Below are positions 42,802 to 55,100 of a DNA stretch of 64,000 nt, one piece after another; within the stretch, counting starts at the first letter, position 1, and the number at the start of each line of letters is the position of its first letter. The stretch is taken from positions 1,426,001-1,490,000 of the forward strand of contig JAVHNS010000002.1 in NCBI GenBank assembly GCA_036872755.1, in the 5' to 3' direction. A program made the position numbers and the translations under genes. The DNA is from Orbilia blumenaviensis (lineage: Eukaryota; Ascomycota; Orbiliomycetes; Orbiliales; Orbiliaceae). The notes below the pieces were generated by a model, which was not told where the DNA came from, searched no databases, and saw nothing but the letters and a program-made list of their open reading frames with translations.

Positions 42802-45800
42802 TCAGATCCCACGAGCCCCTCGGCTGTCACCTCCGCTGCTATTACCGCGGCTTCGGTCTAAGCTACGCCTTTGCGCCATGTCTCTATCGCTGAAGTCAAA
42901 GAGTAACTCATCGTCCAAAGGAAACATACCCCGGTTTTCGCTTGGGGTCCTGCCATCAACTGGCGGCCGGGGTGTGCCCGAAGACCGGTAAGGCCGCCTG
43001 CCCTGAAATGCGGAGGTAGGTGCTCCCAACGCCGTACGGGACGCACTTCTGACCCCGGGGGAATTACCACTGGGACTGGTGGCAGCTGTCGTCTGACTTG
43101 GCGCACTGGAATCACCAGTTGCTGAGCTGGGCGTATGGGTTGTTAAGGAATCATCCGCCAATATAAAAGGCGGGGGCCGGTCCAAGTTATCCACGCTTGC
43201 TGGGCGTTCAACGGGGCCTATCATCTGTCGAAGGCTCTGGAACCGCCCTGCACCCTCCTCCTCTGTCTGTTCCTGAGAGACCGAATTTGATCGACGAGCC
43301 TGGACAAACCGGGGTGATGATGGTATGTTCATGGGTGACGTCGTGGCTGTTGTAGATGTGGTCTGTGTTGAAGGAGCAGGATCTGATTCTGCTGTCCTCC
43401 TAAGGTAATTAAATGTTGGCGGCGAGATTTGAGCGAGCCTTTCATCGAGAGAGCCCGGGTTCTCTACTTGGTCGTGCACGATCGTCTCATTTTGTTGGAG
43501 CCGGGATGGTATAGCTGGTGTGTGGGGCGAAACCGCCTTTCCTGGAGAAGACGATGTTGACACTGAATTACCCGATAATGCAGGTGGCCCTCCAGGCTGT
43601 GTCCGACCGCCGGAAGATGGGTTGCTTGTCGGTTGCTGAGGGAGCAAAAGGGAGGACGACATCGAATCCTGTAAAGCTGCGTTTGAGTCTTTCATCTTCT
43701 GATATTTACCAAGTGCAGCAACAGCTCGTCTGCCAGACGATTCCGAGAAGCTGTCGAAGATCTTCAGGGGTTGTTTCTGATCAAGCATATTCATGAAATC
43801 AGTGAGGCTCTTATCCTCCTCACTTATTCCTGAATTTACTGCTGATGTTTCTACAAACCCCGATCCCGGGGCTGCGGCTGAGGACGCAAGGCTTCCCCTT
43901 CCGCTACTGTTGTTATCATCTTCGGGCTTGCTAGCACCCGAAGAATGTCGAGGACGTCTGTTTCCAAAGCTACTGCTGTAACGGACACCTGGGGTCGCGG
44001 GATTTGAAGTCGGACCTTCAGCCGGGATGCTTGATTTCAGAGACGAAGGTGACATTGTTCCAGTTGTAGGGCGCTGTCTCGCAGGGACTGCGACCCCTGC
44101 CTGTGACATCCTAGTGAGGGATGTACGTGGAGAGTGGCCATATTGTTCTGCGGGTGACGGCGAGGCCGAAACGGGTGGATTTTTGAAAGGTTGCATGAAT
44201 GACACAGAGGGCCTTCGTTGAACGCCAGATTCAGATCTCAAGGATGCCTTAGATCCATGAGCGGAACGGGCAGGTATCGAAGCTACCTCACTGGGCGATC
44301 CTGCTGATGACCCACCGCTTATATGCAGATTCCGCAAAGCGGATATCGGGCTTTGGCTTACGCCACCGGCGACCTGGTGGAAAGATGTTAAACTGCCATA
44401 GGCTAGGCTTGGATCCCCTCTTTGCACCGGATTTATGTTGTGAGATGGGAGCGACCCAGGTTCCCTGGACGGGAGGTTAACGGGCTGTGAAGGGGTTCTT
44501 TGATGGAGCGAGGGCTTGAAGTAGTGCTCATCCAGATTCAGAAAATGTGAGCTCAACAACGCTTCCGAATCGTCTACCCGAAATTCACATTGTTGTCGGT
44601 AATCAACCCTTACTGAGAAGATACCAGCAGGAGATTCGACGGCCCCGAACTGGAAGCTCTTGGTAACGTTGGTTTCTCGAGGGATTAATGCGATCTCTAG
44701 TGGATCAGGCTGAGGTATTGGAGTTGTATCGCCGTTGACCACCCTGCAGCATATTCGGAGGTTGTTCTTGTTGCTCTTGGCTAGCTTCTTCTGGAGCTTC
44801 CATGCTGGGAGCAGCCTTGTATATGCGAACAAAGACCTGAAGAGAACGATGCTTTTCTTGTATACCACCGCCAGTTCTGGTGCCGTTTCTCCGGCCGGAA
44901 GACTAAACGGAAATGTCAAAAGGAAGCCCTTTTTTTATTTCTTTTGATCAAGTCTGAACCACGTACCTTAGATCGACTCTCCACCTTTCCAGGACGACCT
45001 CCTTCTTTGAATTTAGAGGATTCCCTCGCCTCCAATTTCTGAATGCAAGCAGAGTTGTTTCTACATTATGCCTCCGTTCAGTTTCGTCTAGTATTACAAG
45101 CGTTTGATTTGGAGTTAATTCTTCGGCATCGATGTAGGTTTCAATTATCAGCGGTGGTGGCCTATTATCGGAGGCTTCGGCGTATTTCCACACTCGTAGG
45201 TCTTCTCGGAAGATGTCTGTTTCTTCGAGCTCGACGTTGAACTATATAGCTTGTTTTAGAATGTATTTTTGACGAATAATGTCGAAATAAACATACCCAT
45301 TTATTGACTTTCCGAGTTGCGGTTCCTCGTGCGAATACGGGGGGGACGTCCATCCGAGATCGTACTATAACCAAACAAAATTTCAGGAAGAAGTTCTGCA
45401 AAAAACCGGGAATCGTTAGTTGTCCGGAACTTCCGAGTATTTCATCTGGGAGTGGTAATCGAACCGTCATAAGTTGGTTGAGTCGTCCCCGTTCGGATTC
45501 CATGGCTTTTTGGTCGCTGCCCTGTCCACCACCACCACCACCACCTGAGCTTGAATTGGAGTCCGAGCCACCACCTGTGCTTTCTCTCTGGACAGTGGCT
45601 CGGCCATGTGTACCGCCATAAGATACCGGACTTCCGCCAGCTGATGTGCTTTGTACGTTTCCAGAACTTGATCTTGAGTGGGAGGGTTGCTGTTGTGTTG
45701 ATCCTCTGGAGTATGCTCCAGAGAAGTCCTCTTGAGGCATCTGCCCAAGTGACAGCCGGTGCTGGTGCAGCCTCGGTTGCCGGATATCTGATTCCATGGC

Positions 45801-45944
45801 GCTTTGTATCGAAGATATTCGGGGAGAACCTGCCGCGTCGGCCTCTGTTGGCTGCAGGCGAAAGCTATTCGCCGCCGCTGGATCTGGCTGTTGTTGTTGG
45901 ATGGATTTGGAGGTCACGGGTTCTTTGAAGGCATTCTTTTGCAT
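42802..45944 (-). CDS. atg13: Autophagy protein Atg13
   Basis: Exons 45944-45465, 45395-45297, 45241-44967 and 44902-42802; about 984 residues. The N-terminal 155 residues are Gln/Ser/Gly-rich. The HORMA domain spans about 156-400 (RLNQLMTNFFLKFCLVIVRSR, FNVELEETDIFREDLRVW, VVYKKSIVLFRSLFAYTRLL). The rest is a long Ser/Pro-rich disordered tail containing the Atg17/Atg1-contact-like block SLTDFMNMLDQKQPLKIF. Atg13 links the Atg1 kinase and the scaffold Atg17 at the phagophore assembly site and is controlled by TORC1 phosphorylation of its many Ser-Pro sites. The first intron (45464-45396, 69 nt, GTTCGA donor, CTAAC branch) has no stop and keeps frame, so retention would insert 23 residues inside the HORMA domain. 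I treat it as spliced because that restores the family sequence. Confidence 0.92.
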
Positions 45945-47983
45945 AGCAGTCTACGGAGTCCTTTTGAGAGGCGAAAATAAAATTAAAATAATTAAGAATC
46001 TACATATTAGCAAAGTACTATCTTATGGTGTAACTTTAAAAGGGATGGTTTTTTTTTGTGCATGGTGGCATATTCTCGGGTGTTCGGTGATCTATAGATT
46101 TGAGTGGAGGGGAGTGGATGGTACCTTATGAGGATAAAGCAAACCGAAAGGCTTAGAAGTATTGGATAGTTTCTGTTGTATTGTCGCTCCCTCGTCTCTC
46201 CCAACTAACAACTTGGTGGTACGTTCCTTTCAGGGACAGGTGCAAGGTAACACGAAGATGCCGAGCTTGGATATAATTTGAGCGGAAGGGGCTATGAAGG
46301 GGTCAAAATCGAATCGTGCGAAGTTCAGATGAGCTGTCCACATCCATATCATTTGGAAAACAGAGCCGTCCGGAGGTTATAGATGGATGGGTATCGGTGT
46401 CCAAAGCTGTTGAAGCACTGCAGTCCTCCTATCTAAAACATAGGAGAGAGCTGGTACGGGCTGCACCGTTGGGTGATTATGACGATGACGGTGGAGAGTC
46501 GGAGTTAGAAGTGGAGGAGGTGGAGGTGGAGATGAGATGGAGAGGAACAGTGAGTAAGTCAGTAGTTGTATGATGTAGCCGTAATAGTAATAGTAATAGT
46601 AATAATAGTGGTGGTGGTTTTATTATTAGGCACTCCCGAGTTGAGTCGAGGTCAGAAGGAAACGGGAATGGATGGTTTTGTGGAGTGGTCGGCTATTGAA
46701 GTCTAGAAGAGGCCCTGCGAATCAAGTGACGGAGAGAGGATGGGGAGGGGAGGATATGCCCGGTCTCCTGTTGAACGCGTCGTCGCCGTCGGCAGGGCAG
46801 AGCAGAGGGAGCTGGGTAGGTCAGGCAACTGAGGTTTGGGGGGTTAATTATTGGTAACCGCACAGATGACCTGTTGGAGATATTATAGAACAAGGGCCGG
46901 ACAAGGGATCAACGAAGGAACCTTTTCTGTCTCTAGCTCAGGCCGTCTCTCTTCTCTGTCTCTCCCTCTTTAAGATCTTGTCCTGTTTCTTCGGTTTTCT
47001 AGTATGCTGCCCAGCTGCTGGCCCCGGGGGTCTGTCGGTGGACTGCGACCTTGGGGTCTTGGTCCCTTCTGATCCGGTGTATATTGTATGAAATATATGT
47101 GGGTGTGTGTGTGAAAGAAAAATAAAAGTGACAACAAGCTGGTGCTCTGCCGGTCACTATGTCTCTTTCTTTCTATCACTCAATCTCTATCTACCTCTCT
47201 GTTCGTTCTGTTCTGTTCTTCTAATCGGGGACGCAGGGACCGCTGGAGCAGACGCTAGTCAACGAAACCAGCGTCAACTGACCTCGAAGCCCGAAGTTTA
47301 CTGATGGCGGTGTTGTGGTGTCGTAGATTGAGCGATAATGCAATGCAATCTCCCCACGAGAGAAAGCCCGACGAGTTCGAGAAACGAGGGAAAAGGGCCA
47401 GACCAGGAGAAGAAGGGGGAAAAAGAGCAGATGCTGTTGGAATGGAATTCCAGGAAGAAAAGAGAAGAGGGAGTATACTAGCAGATGCTCCGAGACGTTT
47501 GAGGATGACGAGGATATTTCGTCTTTTCCCAGCACGGCCCAAGCTAATTTTCCGGGGCAAGGCAGGCCAGGCAACGTCCGTTGGCACCCAGCCAGGTCAG
47601 GCCCGCGGAATAAATTCCAGAACGATGCTCGAAAACCCCGATTCGGTCAAGGATCCAATGCAGCCCACTGGCAACACCCGTCAACCGTTTTAATCTCAAG
47701 CCCGAGGACGACAGGAAGTTAACAGTGGCTAGGTATCAATGTTGAATATCAAATCAATCAAGCCCTAATATCGAAGTACCAGCCGGCCAGTGTCGAATCA
47801 ATGGCATGCAACGGTGTGGCCCGTTGATTATCACAGTCTAGTTAGGTAGTATACTTATTATTGTACACAACTGATTCAGTTGGATCAATACGCGGGTTCC
47901 CGGGAGTACACAGGTTACTTCGAGATAGAAATGGGGCCAAATCGATCGAGCAAAACCTCAAAAAGAAATGATAGAAAAAGGGG
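45945..47983. other. Upstream region of atg13
   Basis: Contains a trinucleotide-type microsatellite (AATAGT/AAT, about 46580-46605) and an ATG-started 129-codon basic frame at 47304-47693 (+) that resembles no known protein and is not called. Confidence 0.45.
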
Positions 47984-48284
47984 TTAAGAGGAGGCTACCG
48001 GATCTTCTTTGGAGTTCTCGTTTTTGATCTCGAGCTTGTTCTTGTCCGTCCCCCTCCAATGCAATGGAGCGAAGTGCTGGTAGTGGTAATCCTACAATAC
48101 GGTGGAGGTTTCGATGATCCAACTCACTGGAACATTCACTTTACCAGCGGGACCTGGGTCATAGTCGTAATTATAGTCAAGATCTTAAGACATGATGCAT
48201 GGCAAGAAAAAAAAGTACGGAGGCTAGCAACAGTTCCGGCGGTATCAAAGAGCGAATTAATTCACCTGAAGAGCTCGGAGTCAT
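47984..48284 (-). CDS. Small 55-residue protein in three exons, unknown family
   Basis: Too short and too split to show as an open frame. Exons 48284-48266 (ATG plus 16 nt), 48183-48128 and 48076-47984. Introns are 82 nt (GTGAAT...TTAAG) and 51 nt (GTGAGT...CCAG). The product starts MTPSSSDLDYNYDYDPGP, continues through AGKVNVPHFAPLHWRGTDKN and ends in a Lys/Glu/Asn-rich tail closing DPVASS. Acidic-aromatic, then basic-aromatic, then charged composition is unlike the surrounding spacer, and all three exons join in frame from ATG to stop. An alternative acceptor at 48092 would add DYHYQ but leaves a 36-nt intron, probably too short. No signal peptide or known motif; function unknown. The opposite-strand 76-codon frame at 48059-48289 is probably its shadow. 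Confidence 0.55.
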
Positions 48285-49667
48285 ACTAACTCTATCTCTT
48301 CCATTCTTGTCTATCGCGATCGTCTGCATACAACGGTAATAGCACGCAGTTTAGTATCAATCCACCCCTGTGAGCTCGACCGACGCCATGCAGATAACCA
48401 CATACGTGCCAAGTATCGTTTCAGGCTAACGAAACGAAAGCCCGATACGGCCACGGCAATCCTTTGCTGTGCTTTCGAGCTCTTCCACCATACATGTAGC
48501 TTTGACAAAGGATGGATATCACCATCATTTTGGTTAGCACCACTAGAACGATACGTACAAGGTTCTATTTTTTGTCAACTCTTGAGCTCCCAGGTGTGTT
48601 CGTATACCTACCACAACAGGCGCAGGGCCGCTATCATTGACAGGCATTTGGAGGGAAAGTGTATGCGTTGACGTTTCTTCGGGCGCTTTTCGACGAGAGC
48701 CAGGATTGGTCAAAAAGTCCGGTCAACTTCCGGTGCGCCTACATGTCTCGACAGGTGACCAACATGAACATGCATGGAGGAGAACTCTGGCAAGGAGGGA
48801 GAGCGACTGTGTGCACCCGCAAAAATCTGTTGCACACACCCATCTAATCCTTTGTCCCAAATGATTTGGTCAGCAAAGGTCTCTTGCCTCCTGTTTTCTG
48901 TTCTCTCAACCTAAACGGGCCCTGTCCGATCGGCTGAGTGGTGGCTCGCGACTACTGACCCCAAAGAGGTCACCCTGCTTATGACGTTATATAGAGCGAT
49001 ACCTCAGCGCAGATATCGCATCATAGCACGAGGACCTGACGTTTGTGAAGCCGTATAATCTGTCCTCCCAACATGTTTATTTCTACCCCCTTCATTTGAT
49101 ATCCTATTTCTCCCCTTTTTCACTTAGGATAAATATCTCAAGGGCCTGGATTACACAAAGACGCTAACCTGGCTAACCGATATATCGACTTCTCTGACTC
49201 ACCGTCTCCATAAAGCCGTCAAATTAAACTGGCAAATTGAAACGGAAGCTGGCTGGTCCGCTCGGTTCCCAATATAGAATAGCCTTCCCGCAGGTTGATT
49301 TCTCGCTTATTTGCTGCATGCATCAACAGCTTTATCGATAAAGCAAAATGTCGACAAATCTATGAAAAAAAAAAAAATCCTTTTGGTGAGGTTTGCACTT
49401 GTGGTAGTACGCTCGTTAGACAAGAAACCCCAGTTTATGTCTCAATTCCCATAAGTAGGATCCAAGTCCTTGAATATCTCTGGCGGTTCCTTATTTGCTG
49501 GTCAACGTATTACACGTGGCTATGCCAGCTAGGTTTGGTATTATATCCCTACAAACTCCATACCCACTCAGCTCGATTCAGGCATCATTTATATCAGATT
49601 TAGCAAGATCCTGATAGGCCCTAGCCTTGCCGTGTCAGCAAAAGGCTCGAAAATCCGAAGCTATATC
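48285..49667. other. Intergenic region, no supported gene
   Basis: Mixed-composition spacer between the 55-residue gene and the 3' end of trm7. Contains the presumed promoter of the small gene; nothing else was recognised. Confidence 0.45.
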
Positions 49668-50775
49668 TTAGTTAATCTTGCCACCATTTCCTAGCTTTCT
49701 CCGCATTTCAATAGCCGTTTTATACGGCGGGGCTGTGGGCGGCTGGATTGGATCTATGCTGACCCTCTTAACCCCGTTCTCATCTGTATCTGGAAGCTGA
49801 TATGTTGCATCTGAATCCCACTCCGAGAGATCTCCGCAAGCTACGAATGGGGCCACCCATCGTCCATCAGGCGCATCATCAAGGCTAACCTCAGCAACCT
49901 GCCCCGCAATATCCTCCTGGCGAGTTGGGCCTGTCCATATAGGATTCTCTAACGACGGCAGGAATCCCTTTGGTGGAGTATAATTCTGACAAACCACAAA
50001 AGCCTCTATACTACTACCCCTACTACTCCTCGGCTTTGCCACCGTAACCCTTTCAAAGAATATCCTCAACTTGCAGTACAACTCTGCAACATCCCGTCCC
50101 CGAAAAATCTTTGCAACAAAGTTCCCACCAGGACGTAGTACACATGTAGCAAGGTTCAAAGCCGCAAGTAGCAACTGAGCTTGAATGTACTCATCTAAGT
50201 CATGGAGACCCGTAACGTCGGGTGCACCATCCGAAACCACCAGGTCTACATTCGCAGAGTCTGACTCTAGATGCTTCAACACTAGTGGGAGCGTTGACGG
50301 ATGCGTGATGTCTGCCTGAAGGGTAATAACTCCAGGCAGAGGAGTCATCGGCTGGAGGTCTAGCGCTACAATCTTCACTTTTGGCTTCGATTGGGCTTGT
50401 TGTACTTCTTCTTTTGCTTCTCCTGCCTCCACTTCTTGCGTCTCAGATTCTGCCACGCTGTGACTTCGTTCCTTCCCTTTGGTTACAAGCGATCGTGAAA
50501 GAACTTGCGACCATGAACCTGGCGCCGCACAGAGGTCGACAACCCTAGTGACATTTTGGAAAAGGTTGAATTGCGCGTCGAGTTGAAGTAGCTTATAGGC
50601 GGACCGGGCACGGTAGCCCTGCTCTTTTGCAAGCCGGTAGTAGGAGTCTCGTTTATCTTTTGATCTAGAAATAATGATAAGCTGGTTAGCGTATTTGCCC
50701 CTTTGCTAACCTTTTACTTTTGGGTGTCGTAGCACCATTGTTCAGGGGGGGATTGAGCACTTACGATTTACCCAT
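49668..50775 (-). CDS. trm7: tRNA 2'-O-methyltransferase Trm7 (FtsJ family)
   Basis: Exons 50775-50765 (11 nt) and 50664-49668; 335 residues. The tiny first exon encodes MGKS and is joined by GTAAGT...CTAG to [20 protein letters not shown], the exact Trm7 start. The SAM site is [16 protein letters not shown] (about 45-60). The catalytic K-D-K-E set is visible as K28 (SAYKLLQ), the Asp of [11 protein letters not shown], the Lys of NFVAKIFRG and the Glu of [12 protein letters not shown]. Trm7 methylates riboses 32 and 34 of the anticodon loop of tRNA-Phe, -Trp and -Leu with partners Trm732 and Rtt10/Trm734 in the cytoplasm. A fungal Glu/Gln-rich insertion follows the SAM motif (about residues 72-95). 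Confidence 0.95.
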
Positions 50776-52170
50776 TGGAATGTTGTGATTGTGGAAGAGT
50801 GACCAAGGTTTTTGCCGTCGAAAAGCCGACCTTCAATTCATCTTAGTTCTGGATGCCTGCTCACAACACATCTGATTGGCTAGTAAAAATCCAACGAGGT
50901 CAACACTGTAACAACGAGACCAGCTGCAACTAGTCTTGCAGTATACGACGCCTCAGTCGCAGGGTAGCCGGAACAACACTCATGAACAGCGATAGCCCAG
51001 ATTCCGTATTGAATCTTTTGGATCTGGTTGTGTAAATAGATTGGTGCAGTTATTCCTAACTAACTCCAGAATCATTCCTATGCGATTTAAACTCCAAAAC
51101 CAAATTTAAAGAAAAACGCACTATATTCTGGTCTCACAGCTATAGTTCCAATATATTCCATAAGACTGTTAATTCTTATATATATCAGTACACCCTAATA
51201 GTATAGAGTTGTCCTCTGTTAAAGTTATGAGATATGACTGGTGTTAGATCTAGCGTCAAGGATAGAACCTATGGCATTTCAAACTCTTATTAGGGTGAGC
51301 CTTGGTATAATTCCCGAACCTAAGACAGCATAGGCTTAGATTCAGATATCACAACCTTAACCCCTCGCAGCTACTAACATCCCGGGTCGCTATCTGTAGT
51401 ATTGCACTATGGATAAATTGTAATATACTATTTAGCTATGTGTATGATAATGTGACGAAATGTTAAGCTAGGAGGTCTTGCTTCGATCCGTAATGAGTAT
51501 ACATACAAGAGGGAGACGATTCATCCAAACTATTCGAATCCTGAACTTATTCCCATAAAAAGCATCCTTCTAAGGGGTAGTCGGGAATTTTGAAGTACTC
51601 ACATACATGTATTTAGGAGCCCCTCCGCTCCATTGTCGATTTCACTCTAAATAGCCAGGCTTTCATGATGGTAAATTAGTTCCTCACTCTTGGTGAACTA
51701 AGCCTCCGTGTCAGCAAATTAACATAACTAACTTGATTTCGATCCTCATTCTTGAGGGGAAAAAATAAAGTAAAATAAAAAGTTGACTGATAGTTAATTT
51801 TAAGGCACCCTGAAGCTATATTCTATTATGCAAGTGAAGCACGAAATGGGTTCGTTCCGCCTACAGACCGAGAGTGCCACTGTGTCGAAGGGCCCCTGTC
51901 GCCTGTGTTGTGAATGTGGAGCATAACCTGTCGTCGCCTAAAGGGGCAGTAGCTCGAGCTCCCCAAATTGATTGCACATGCCCAGCAACGTCATGCTATT
52001 AACAACTGGTCGCTCCAAGCTCATGATGTGCGAAACCTCATCGCGGTATTGGTCAAGAGACGGCTAGCCAGCGATACCGGATGCATCTCCGACCCTCCTA
52101 GACCATGCGCTAACTTCCGTGGGGCACAACACTTCCCTTGGTTGCGCATATCTTTACCAACTCGATTTCA
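50776..52170. promoter_or_regulatory. Divergent intergenic region of trm7 and the WDR7-like gene
   Basis: About 1.4 kb, strongly AT-rich in the middle. Includes a 107-bp inverted-repeat element at 51191-51297. The last 200 bp form the leader of the plus-strand gene. No further gene was seen. Confidence 0.5.
51191..51297. repeat. MITE-like 107-bp element with 10-bp inverted ends
   Basis: Ends are CACCCTAATA (51191-51200) and its exact complement TATTAGGGTG (51288-51297). Inside them AGAGTT and AACTCT extend the pairing with a 4-nt offset. No clear target-site duplication was found. Confidence 0.4.
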
Positions 52171-55100
52171 ATGGCGTCTCCGGCGCAGTTGACTATTGGC
52201 TTCGCCCACACTCCGGACCAGCTTCTACCGTATTCATTAGGTCTACCGACCGCGTCGTATTTCATACAGGATCTCAAGCTTCTGGCTGTCGGGTACACTT
52301 CCGGTGTTATAATCCTTCTTGAAACAGTTAATGATGGTGCCCGTCAACGTCTCCGGGCCTACCTCAGCGGCCACGACTCCTCGATTGTTGCCTTCGAATC
52401 GCTAGCGGTCAGGTCACCTTCGGGGAAGGACGACATAATTCTTTTAAGTCTGTCTTTGGACGGTCGCATCTGCAAGTGGGACGCCACGGACGGCCGGTGC
52501 ATCCAATCCGGGGATGGGGGTCTTGACTGCCGGCCACGTGGGTTATCTGTAATCCCGGTTCCAGCAGTCAACTCTGAAGGAACACCGTTGGAATTTAATT
52601 GGTTGACGGATTACTACGTTCTCGTCTACGGATGCTCCACGTCGATTACTGTCTTATCTTTCACGACTTTGTCATTGGCTTCTTTGTGGACGGGCCACCA
52701 TGACTGGCCGATTCTCTTATCAATTCCAGGGGCCTCGCATAACACTATTTTCACGGTTGAGAATGGAGGCGGGTTGCAACCATGGTCGCTAGTACGGAAG
52801 CCTCCTGGGACGATAGATATCTCGAAAGTACAGGAAGCACCATTATCAGTGGGAAGTCTAAAGCTTGGTAGTATCGTCGAAGTCCGTTTATTTCATGATG
52901 TTAAAGAAGATGATGAAGACAAGGTACTGGTTGTGCAAGAGAATGGGCTCTCCGTCTACAAATGTATCAAGAGCGGTGGGATCAAGATGGAACTCTTGGA
53001 ATCTGTTGACGAGGCGTCAATAATTAGGAGTGCAACAGTGCAGGGGCAGTTTATCTTCTCCATTCTCCAGGATGGGAGTATTTCGGTCTATGATGAGGAC
53101 TTAAAGCCTTTGGAAAAGATACCTCCTTGCCAATCCCCTCACTATCGCGCCGTATATTACGCAGCTGGTCAGTCGCCTACTGGTGATGCCCAAATCACAG
53201 CCTTAATTGTGAAGAATACTGGTGGGAATGGTCTTATAACCGGGTTTAAGTCCAAAGGCTCAGACTTCAAGTGGTTAGATCAAGGTATGCCGGAAATGCC
53301 AATTGTCCAAGACTACCGCATTAACGCTTTATTCCAGATATTACCCCTGATGTTGGGTCCAACTACTCAACAGCATCTTCGGTCTTTGAATATAATATGG
53401 TCTACGCTATAAGGAACCAACTTAACCTATATACACTAGACCAATACCTATTGGATCTCTCGTCGCCGAACCACTCCATGACAGTATCTACTACTTGTGA
53501 CCGGGTGAACGTTCTCCAATCAATCCAGCTTCCTAAGTCCGCGGCTTCAGAAGAGCGACACTACCTTGTTGTTGGCCTTATAAACGGTTGCGTTTATCTG
53601 ATTGAACCTAAAAAATTCCAAATGTCGGCATGCCTATCCCTACATGCCAGCCCTATTAAGGGCGCGGTAGTACTGCCTGCCGACCTTGCGCCGAGGATAC
53701 GATCTACCCTTTTGGTATATTCGGAAAACGGGAGCGCCTCAATCATAGACATAATCCCTGCAGTTAACGATTCATCGCCATTTAAAGTAAGGACTTTGTT
53801 AACGTTACCTTCAGGGATGGCACCTCGGAAGCTCGTATGCGTGGCAACCCAAAAGGGCAAGAACCTACTTCTTTTGGTGGATGCTGACGGCCGAAAGAGG
53901 CTTTGGGATGTTGACTCGGTGGATGGGGGAACGCTGGTTAATGATTCCGATTCACCCAAATCTGCAACATTTCGAGAGGCCAACAACTCTGAGGAGCTGG
54001 ACAGCTCGAAAGAACCATGGAGGGAACATTGGCTTGCCGGTTCCAAGAATGGAATGTCCCAAGGCTCGTTGAAACCGATTGTGCAGGATAGCAAAGTTCC
54101 GAGTTCTCATGGATACCCTACAGCCACTGTTGATATCTTTGCTATCATTAGATATCTATACAAGAAAACAAAGGGCACCAACAAAGAACAGGTTCTGGCA
54201 CCAGATGACCATGTTCTTCTGCCCGCTAGAAGCCTCTTAACCGTTTTGGTGGACTACTTGGGTATAACTAACGATGCAAAGAATTTACCTGAGAAGAGTC
54301 GACTTGAGCTCTCACAGCTCATTATCGATGGTCATAAAAGTAAGATCTCAATCGCACAAGTCGACCAAGATGGGAATATATCAATCATGATTCGGGATGG
54401 GTCGCAGGATCAGGGCTTTGAATGGCGAGCGATGAGCCATCGAAGTCGGACGCAACTTATGATGGCTATATGTTCTTTGATATATACTATCAGTCACCTA
54501 ACGACAGCGTCGGAAGCGATATCTGACGGAGAAGGGTTGTTGAAAGAAACTGTCACCTCCATTCTTCGCCAGGTACAGGAAGGTGGTGGCACAGGGCTCG
54601 ATCTTGCTTTATTGTGCGAGTTATGGACTGATTTAAATCGTAAGTCAAAAACAGCAACTATTCAAATAAAGAGAACTAATGAGAACCAGCATGGATCCGA
54701 GAGTCATGCCGAATACTTTTAGAGTCGGAATTATCAGTGCTGAAACCTGCGGATATTAAAACAGTGATCGAATACTGGCAAGACTTTTGTATGAACCCAG
54801 ATGAGCGCTCCTAAAACTTGAGGAAAATTTATCTGATAGCCCCATCTGCAGTGCCGACCCAGATCTCACCAGAGTTGTTTTCTCTGCGAGCCGTACTGAG
54901 ATCCGTTGTGATATTATCGGTCATCATTATATCCCTAGACATCAGTAATGAATCAGGATTCAAAATCGACCGAAGGTTAGTTCTGCTTTCTCTACTACTA
55001 CCATTTGTAATTGTTCTAACGGTCTCTTAGCTTGCGCCGCAATGTCGCGCTATCGATCGAACTTTTTCTTACAGATAACGACAAAGTTTACCAAGAAATC

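Noticed and set aside
47304..47693. 129-codon ATG frame on the plus strand
   Set aside because: Basic low-information composition without domain, in the upstream region of atg13. Possible but unsupported.
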